From contig JAEVZP010000214.1 of NCBI GenBank assembly GCA_023392185.1, positions 1 through 8,925 on the forward strand: a stretch of 8,925 nucleotides of DNA. The letters are read 5' to 3'. The stretch comes from Bacteroidota bacterium. GTDB taxonomy: Bacteria; Bacteroidota; Bacteroidia; Chitinophagales; Chitinophagaceae. Made by a program: the position numbers and the translations under genes. The notes below the pieces were generated by a model. The model did not search any database. It saw only the letters and a program-made list of their open reading frames with translations, and was not told the origin of the DNA. Shown here one piece after another: positions 6,391 to 8,925 of the stretch (within the stretch, counting starts at the first letter, position 1; the number at the start of each line of letters is the position of its first letter).

Positions 6391-6401
6391 AAACCTCCGT
6401 T

Positions 6402-6863
6402 ATGAAATACCTTCTTCCCTTTTTCCTCCTGACTCTTGGCGCCTGCAACACACCTGCCGAAAAGCCGGATGCCAACCCGGAAATCACCGTGATTCAAACG
6501 CCGGTAGCCCGGCCACAACTACAGTCTTTTAGCTTTAACGAGCCGGAGGCGCTGGCTGTGGCAGACGGTGCAGGCTGTTACTTCACGGTTCCGGGCTTGG
6601 AAGGCGATTCTTGTTTATTCGCCTCCGCGGAAAATGCCATCATTCGGGTTCAGGACAAGTTTGAGATCTTTAAACTGGCTGTCGACCGCCTTGCTACCGA
6701 CTCGGCCGAGCACTGGGAAAACGACCGTTACCGGCTGGAAGTGCACTCAGTAACCGACAGTGTGCTGGAAGGCGGTTCGCTACTGCATGGCACTCTCCTG
6801 CTTACCGATAAACAAAGCGGTGCGCAGTCTGAAACGCCATTTACAGGTAATTGCGGCTGCTGA
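6402..6863 (+). CDS. Small lipoprotein of unknown function
   Basis: This 153-residue protein begins MKYLLPFFLLTLGAC, a compact lipoprotein signal peptide with a lipobox ending at Cys15. A Pro/Glu/Asn-rich linker follows, then a globular part from about residue 45. I do not recognise the family. Apart from Cys15 there are four cysteines: one in GAGCYF, one in GDSCLF, and two in the C-terminal NCGC. These could form disulfides in the periplasm or bind a metal. The segment VQDKFEIFKLAVDRL looks helical, and the rest (RYRLEVHSV, LHGTLLLTDK) looks like beta strands. The ATG lies 11 nt after the rfbG stop, so the genes are probably co-transcribed. No role in CDP-sugar synthesis can be inferred; it may be a passenger gene. 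Confidence 0.75.
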   Translation: MKYLLPFFLLTLGACNTPAEKPDANPEITVIQTPVARPQLQSFSFNEPEALAVADGAGCYFTVPGLEGDSCLFASAENAIIRVQDKFEIFKLAVDRLATDSAEHWENDRYRLEVHSVTDSVLEGGSLLHGTLLLTDKQSGAQSETPFTGNCGC

Positions 6864-6997
6864 CGGGGCCCTATCATTTTCTTTTTGCAAAGGCCGTAAA
6901 AGCAGCCCAGAAAATGGGTTTTGTCAGCGAAAATTTCCGGAATATTCAGGTCACCAGTTGTATTTTGGACAGGCCGAAAAAGCTTTCTTCTAAATGA
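6851..6997 (+). CDS. Possible small ORF or gene remnant before the DUF3667 gene
   Basis: A frame with no stop runs from just after TAA 6848-6850 to TGA 6995-6997. It gives up to 48 residues from a TTG at 6851, or 27 from the ATG at 6914. Its end overlaps the next start codon as ATGA, a common coupling layout, and the C-terminal part (AKAVKAAQKMGFVSENF, then RNIQVTSCILDRPKKLSSK) looks protein-like rather than random. I recognise no family, and there is no good upstream start. It could be the tail of a decayed gene, a real micropeptide, or chance. Confidence 0.2.
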   Translation: MRLLTGPYHFLFAKAVKAAQKMGFVSENFRNIQVTSCILDRPKKLSSK

Positions 6998-7908
6998 AAT
7001 TCGGATTCCGGAAACCCCGCGCCATTGCACCTGCCGTGCAGCTTCCAAAAAGCAATCCGGACAGCCACGGGCATGCCCAAAACTGCCTCAACTGCGGCGC
7101 GGCGCTCGTAGGGGCCTACTGTCATCAGTGCGGGCAAAGCGCGCATACCCACCGGATGTCGTTTAAGCACTTCCTGCTCCACGATTTTGTGCATGGCGTC
7201 TGGCACTTGGACAAAGGCTTTCCGGCAACCCTGAAAAAAGCATTTGTAAATCCCGGAAAAGAAATCCGGGCATACCTGGCGGGGAAAAGGGTTGGCTGGT
7301 TTAGCCTGCTGACACTGCTATTGCTTTTGTTTGCCGCAATCGGCTTTCTTGAAGCCCGTTTTCCAACCTTGTCCTCCGAGCCGGACAAAGACAGCAATGA
7401 AATCATTCGCTTTGTGTCGGACCATGGAAAATGGTTTTTAATGACCTTTTGTTTTGTTTGCAGCTGGTCGAGTGTAATCGTTTTCCGGCGTACCCGTTTC
7501 AATCTTACGGAGCACACCATTTTAAATTTATTTTTCTTTGTCGGTATTCTGGGGATCTATCTTTTGGATGTTGTGCTCTCCGTTTGGGTAGAAGATACCG
7601 GTATCATTTCGCCCATCTTTATGGCGATTTACTTAACCTATGCCTATTACGGGGCTTTTCGGCATCTTTATTCGTTCCGGGGGTGGCTGTGGCGGTATCT
7701 TTTGCATTGGTTGCTTTGTACGCTATTTACAGGTTTGCTTCTGGCAATAGCTCTGTCTACCTATGTAAAAATCATTGGCGTAGAAGAGTTTAAATTAAAG
7801 TTCGGCACGAAGAAACCACCTCAAAATGCATTTATTACAAGACCTCCAAGTCCTCTCTCTCCCCCACTTCACCGACCTGCGCGGTTCGTTTACAAAGGTT
7901 TTTCATGA
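6994..7908 (+). CDS. DUF3667 membrane protein with N-terminal zinc ribbon
   Basis: This 304-residue protein is of unknown function. The N-terminus has a CxxC...CxxC zinc ribbon (Cys31, Cys34, Cys43, Cys46, in NCLNCG and YCHQCGQ), followed by the family-typical MSFKHFLLHDFVHGVWHLDKG and a NPGKEIRAYLAGKRVGWFS segment leading into the first membrane helix (about 101-118). Further hydrophobic segments lie near 146-163, 177-197, 206-220 and 231-253, giving about five transmembrane helices. FNLTEHTILNLFFF (159-172) is another DUF3667 hallmark. The ribbon presumably faces the cytoplasm. The oddity is the C-terminus: residues 278-304 are encoded inside the following epimerase gene (83-nt overlap) and are Pro/Arg-rich and unlike the rest, so the original stop may have been lost. 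Stops occur at 7791-7793 and 7796-7798 in the two other frames. Confidence 0.85.
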   Translation: MKFGFRKPRAIAPAVQLPKSNPDSHGHAQNCLNCGAALVGAYCHQCGQSAHTHRMSFKHFLLHDFVHGVWHLDKGFPATLKKAFVNPGKEIRAYLAGKRVGWFSLLTLLLLLFAAIGFLEARFPTLSSEPDKDSNEIIRFVSDHGKWFLMTFCFVCSWSSVIVFRRTRFNLTEHTILNLFFFVGILGIYLLDVVLSVWVEDTGIISPIFMAIYLTYAYYGAFRHLYSFRGWLWRYLLHWLLCTLFTGLLLAIALSTYVKIIGVEEFKLKFGTKKPPQNAFITRPPSPLSPPLHRPARFVYKGFS

Positions 7909-8353
7909 AGATTCATTGCGGGAAAAGGGGATTGATTTCACCCTTCGGGAAAACTATTATTCCATTTCCGGAAAAGATGTGATTCGGGGGATGCATTTCC
8001 AAACCCCGCCGGCCCAACACGCCAAAATCGTGTTTTGTCCCGTGGGGGAAATCCTGGATGTGGTGCTGGACCTGCGGAAAAATTCGCCCACCTTCGGACA
8101 GCACTTCTCCCAAATCCTTTCTGCCGAAAATCACCTGGCGCTGTACATTCCGGAAGGCTGTGCCCACGGCTTCCGGGCGCTGACCGAAGGAGCCATGACC
8201 TTCTATCTGGTGTCTTCGGTCCACAACCCGGCGCATGACAAAGGCATTCGCTGGGACAGCTTTGGGTTTGACTGGGGCGCGGAGGCCCCGGTGATGAGCG
8301 AGCGCGACGGCTCTTTTCCCCAAATGCAGGATTACGATTCGCCGTTTTGGTAG
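7826..8353 (+). CDS. RmlC-like sugar-nucleotide 3,5-epimerase family protein
   Basis: This 175-residue cupin enzyme is homologous to dTDP-4-keto-6-deoxyglucose 3,5-epimerase (RmlC/RfbC). Seen landmarks are FTDLRGSF (15-22) near the N-terminus, RGMHFQ (54-59) with likely catalytic base His57, YIPEGCAHGF (107-116), KGIRWDSFGFDW (139-150), and SERDGSFPQ (158-166) with Asp161, probable partner of His57. By my alignment, the Tyr of the usual YYSP stretch, the acid/base opposite the His in RmlC, is replaced: the sequence there is SVHNP (131-135). With rfbFG nearby, the likely substrate is a CDP-4-keto-6-deoxysugar rather than the dTDP form, comparable to AscE-type 5-epimerases; this is inference. 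The start at 7826 is required to retain the DLRG motif even though it overlaps the previous gene by 83 nt. Confidence 0.88.
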   Translation: MHLLQDLQVLSLPHFTDLRGSFTKVFHEDSLREKGIDFTLRENYYSISGKDVIRGMHFQTPPAQHAKIVFCPVGEILDVVLDLRKNSPTFGQHFSQILSAENHLALYIPEGCAHGFRALTEGAMTFYLVSSVHNPAHDKGIRWDSFGFDWGAEAPVMSERDGSFPQMQDYDSPFW

Positions 8354-8410
8354 GGATAGGTTGCGCCTGTACGTTGAAATGGGGGGAATCTGTACGCCCT
8401 AAAAGGTAGC

Positions 8411-8424
8411 TATTTCCGGAAATA
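8411..8424. repeat. 14-bp perfect palindrome in the rfbC-like/lipoprotein gap
   Basis: TATTTCCGGAAATA is a perfect 14-bp palindrome in the 190-nt stretch between the epimerase stop and the next gene. It is an extended form of the TTCCGGAA octamer. It is followed by no T-run and is too short for a convincing terminator. An operator is possible. Nothing else in 8354-8531 could be identified. Confidence 0.4.
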
Positions 8425-8531
8425 CAGCACGCCGTCAGCAGCAGTTGATGCCCTTGAGCACCCAGAAAATCGCCCTGTGCAACGGCAAAATCCGGAATTG
8501 TCAACCGCCCCTGTTGCCGGCCAATCTGGCT

Positions 8532-8539
8532 TAGGTTTG
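8532..8539 (+). promoter_or_regulatory. Bacteroidota -7 promoter element before the terminal lipoprotein gene
   Basis: TAGGTTTG matches the TAnnTTTG consensus exactly and ends 4 nt before the ATG at 8544, the same spacing as at rfbF. The nearest upstream TTG (8514-8516) is 15 nt away, somewhat short for a -33 element. The transcript would be leaderless at 8544, or have a leader of roughly 10 nt if the ATG at 8553 is used. Confidence 0.45.
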
Positions 8540-8543
8540 CACC

Positions 8544-8925
8544 ATGGTTTTTATGGTTGTCAAAACACTCCTGCCGGTTGTCCTACTTTCTGCCTGCTAT
8601 TCCAGTCACAACGGACAAAGCCTTCCGGAACCAACGGGCAACAGTGCAGCGGTTTTTGAAGATATGGAAAGGGGCACTAAGGGCAGCTATGCACCTGATA
8701 CGATACGGCTCAGCAGCGGGGTGTGGCAACTGTCAGACGCCCTGATCGGCCGCTCGCCGCAAGACGCCAAAAACGGCGAGGCGGCGCTGCGCCTGAAGCC
8801 CGGTGGCACGGCTGAGACCGGATTTTACATAACCCCACAGACGGCTACAGCTGCAATCCAGTATGCCGGCTATGGCAAGGACAACGGGGCTGCCCTCACG
8901 GTGTATTACCGCACCAGCGATAACC
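8544..8925 (+). CDS. Lipoprotein with endonuclease-associated N-terminal domain (partial)
   Basis: A frame starting at ATG 8544 stays open to the end of the window, giving 127 visible residues. An in-frame ATG at 8553 is an alternative start. The N-terminus is a lipoprotein signal (KTLLPVVLLSAC, lipobox Cys18). After a short linker, residues 37-127 begin with VFEDMERGTKGSYAP and continue through SGVWQLSDALIG and NGEAALRLKPGG to TVYYRTSDN. This pattern (FE.GTKGSYA, then S.W.L.DALIG, then KNG..S.R) resembles the beta-rich domain found N-terminal to secreted DNA/RNA endonuclease-type proteins of Bacteroidota, as I recall them. The catalytic part, if any, lies beyond the window, so nuclease function is a guess. 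The gene has its own promoter-like element and is probably not part of the sugar cassette. Confidence 0.7.
   Translation, partial: MVFMVVKTLLPVVLLSACYSSHNGQSLPEPTGNSAAVFEDMERGTKGSYAPDTIRLSSGVWQLSDALIGRSPQDAKNGEAALRLKPGGTAETGFYITPQTATAAIQYAGYGKDNGAALTVYYRTSDN

Noticed and set aside
8367..8396. Direct repeat CTGTACG (8367 and 8390) after the epimerase stop
   Set aside because: Seven bases twice in 30 nt is weak, with no inverted symmetry to suggest a terminator or operator.
7938..8504. Minus-strand 188-codon frame opposite the epimerase
   Set aside because: It mostly covers the epimerase in antisense; the part in the intergenic region alone shows no recognisable protein.

Overview
The window reads as chromosomal DNA of a Bacteroidota bacterium, probably Chitinophagaceae-like. 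The evidence is moderately high GC, Bacteroidota-typical families (DUF4292, DUF3667), lipoproteins with short lipoboxes, a lack of obvious Shine-Dalgarno sequences, and TAnnTTTG-like promoter elements next to start codons. This assignment is inferred from content only. All supported genes lie on the + strand.

Region 1 (1-3829) is a compact housekeeping and envelope block. It holds the 3' end of dut (dUTPase), a sugar-phosphate nucleotidyltransferase with a left-handed beta-helix tail, a secreted TPR-repeat protein with a probable GTG start, and a DUF4292 lipoprotein whose start overlaps the TPR stop by 8 nt. Spacing is tight (32 nt, 25 nt, then overlap), so it is probably one transcription unit.

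Region 2 (3830-3997) is a short intergenic stretch built largely of degenerate 7-bp repeats. The repeats run directly into a promoter-like element 4 nt before the next ATG.

Region 3 (3998-8353) is a sugar-nucleotide cassette with interruptions. rfbF (glucose-1-phosphate cytidylyltransferase) and rfbG (CDP-glucose 4,6-dehydratase) would make CDP-4-keto-6-deoxyglucose. An RmlC-like sugar epimerase further downstream could act on that product. Between rfbF and rfbG sits a small GIY-YIG nuclease gene enclosed by a long inverted repeat (4796-4830 and 5237-5281); it looks like a small insertion element and is the most interesting item in the window. Between rfbG and the epimerase lie a small lipoprotein of unknown function and a DUF3667 zinc-ribbon membrane protein. 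The reading frame of the latter runs 83 nt into the epimerase gene. No glycosyltransferase, ketoreductase or RfbH is visible, so the final sugar cannot be named.

Region 4 (8354-8925) has about 190 nt without a convincing gene, containing a 14-bp palindrome and a promoter-like element. The 5' end of a lipoprotein gene follows and runs off the window; its N-terminal region resembles the accessory domain of secreted Bacteroidota endonucleases.

Across the right two thirds of the window the octamer palindrome TTCCGGAA occurs 11 times, in several reading frames and in intergenic DNA. This is far above chance and may be a highly iterated genomic palindrome.
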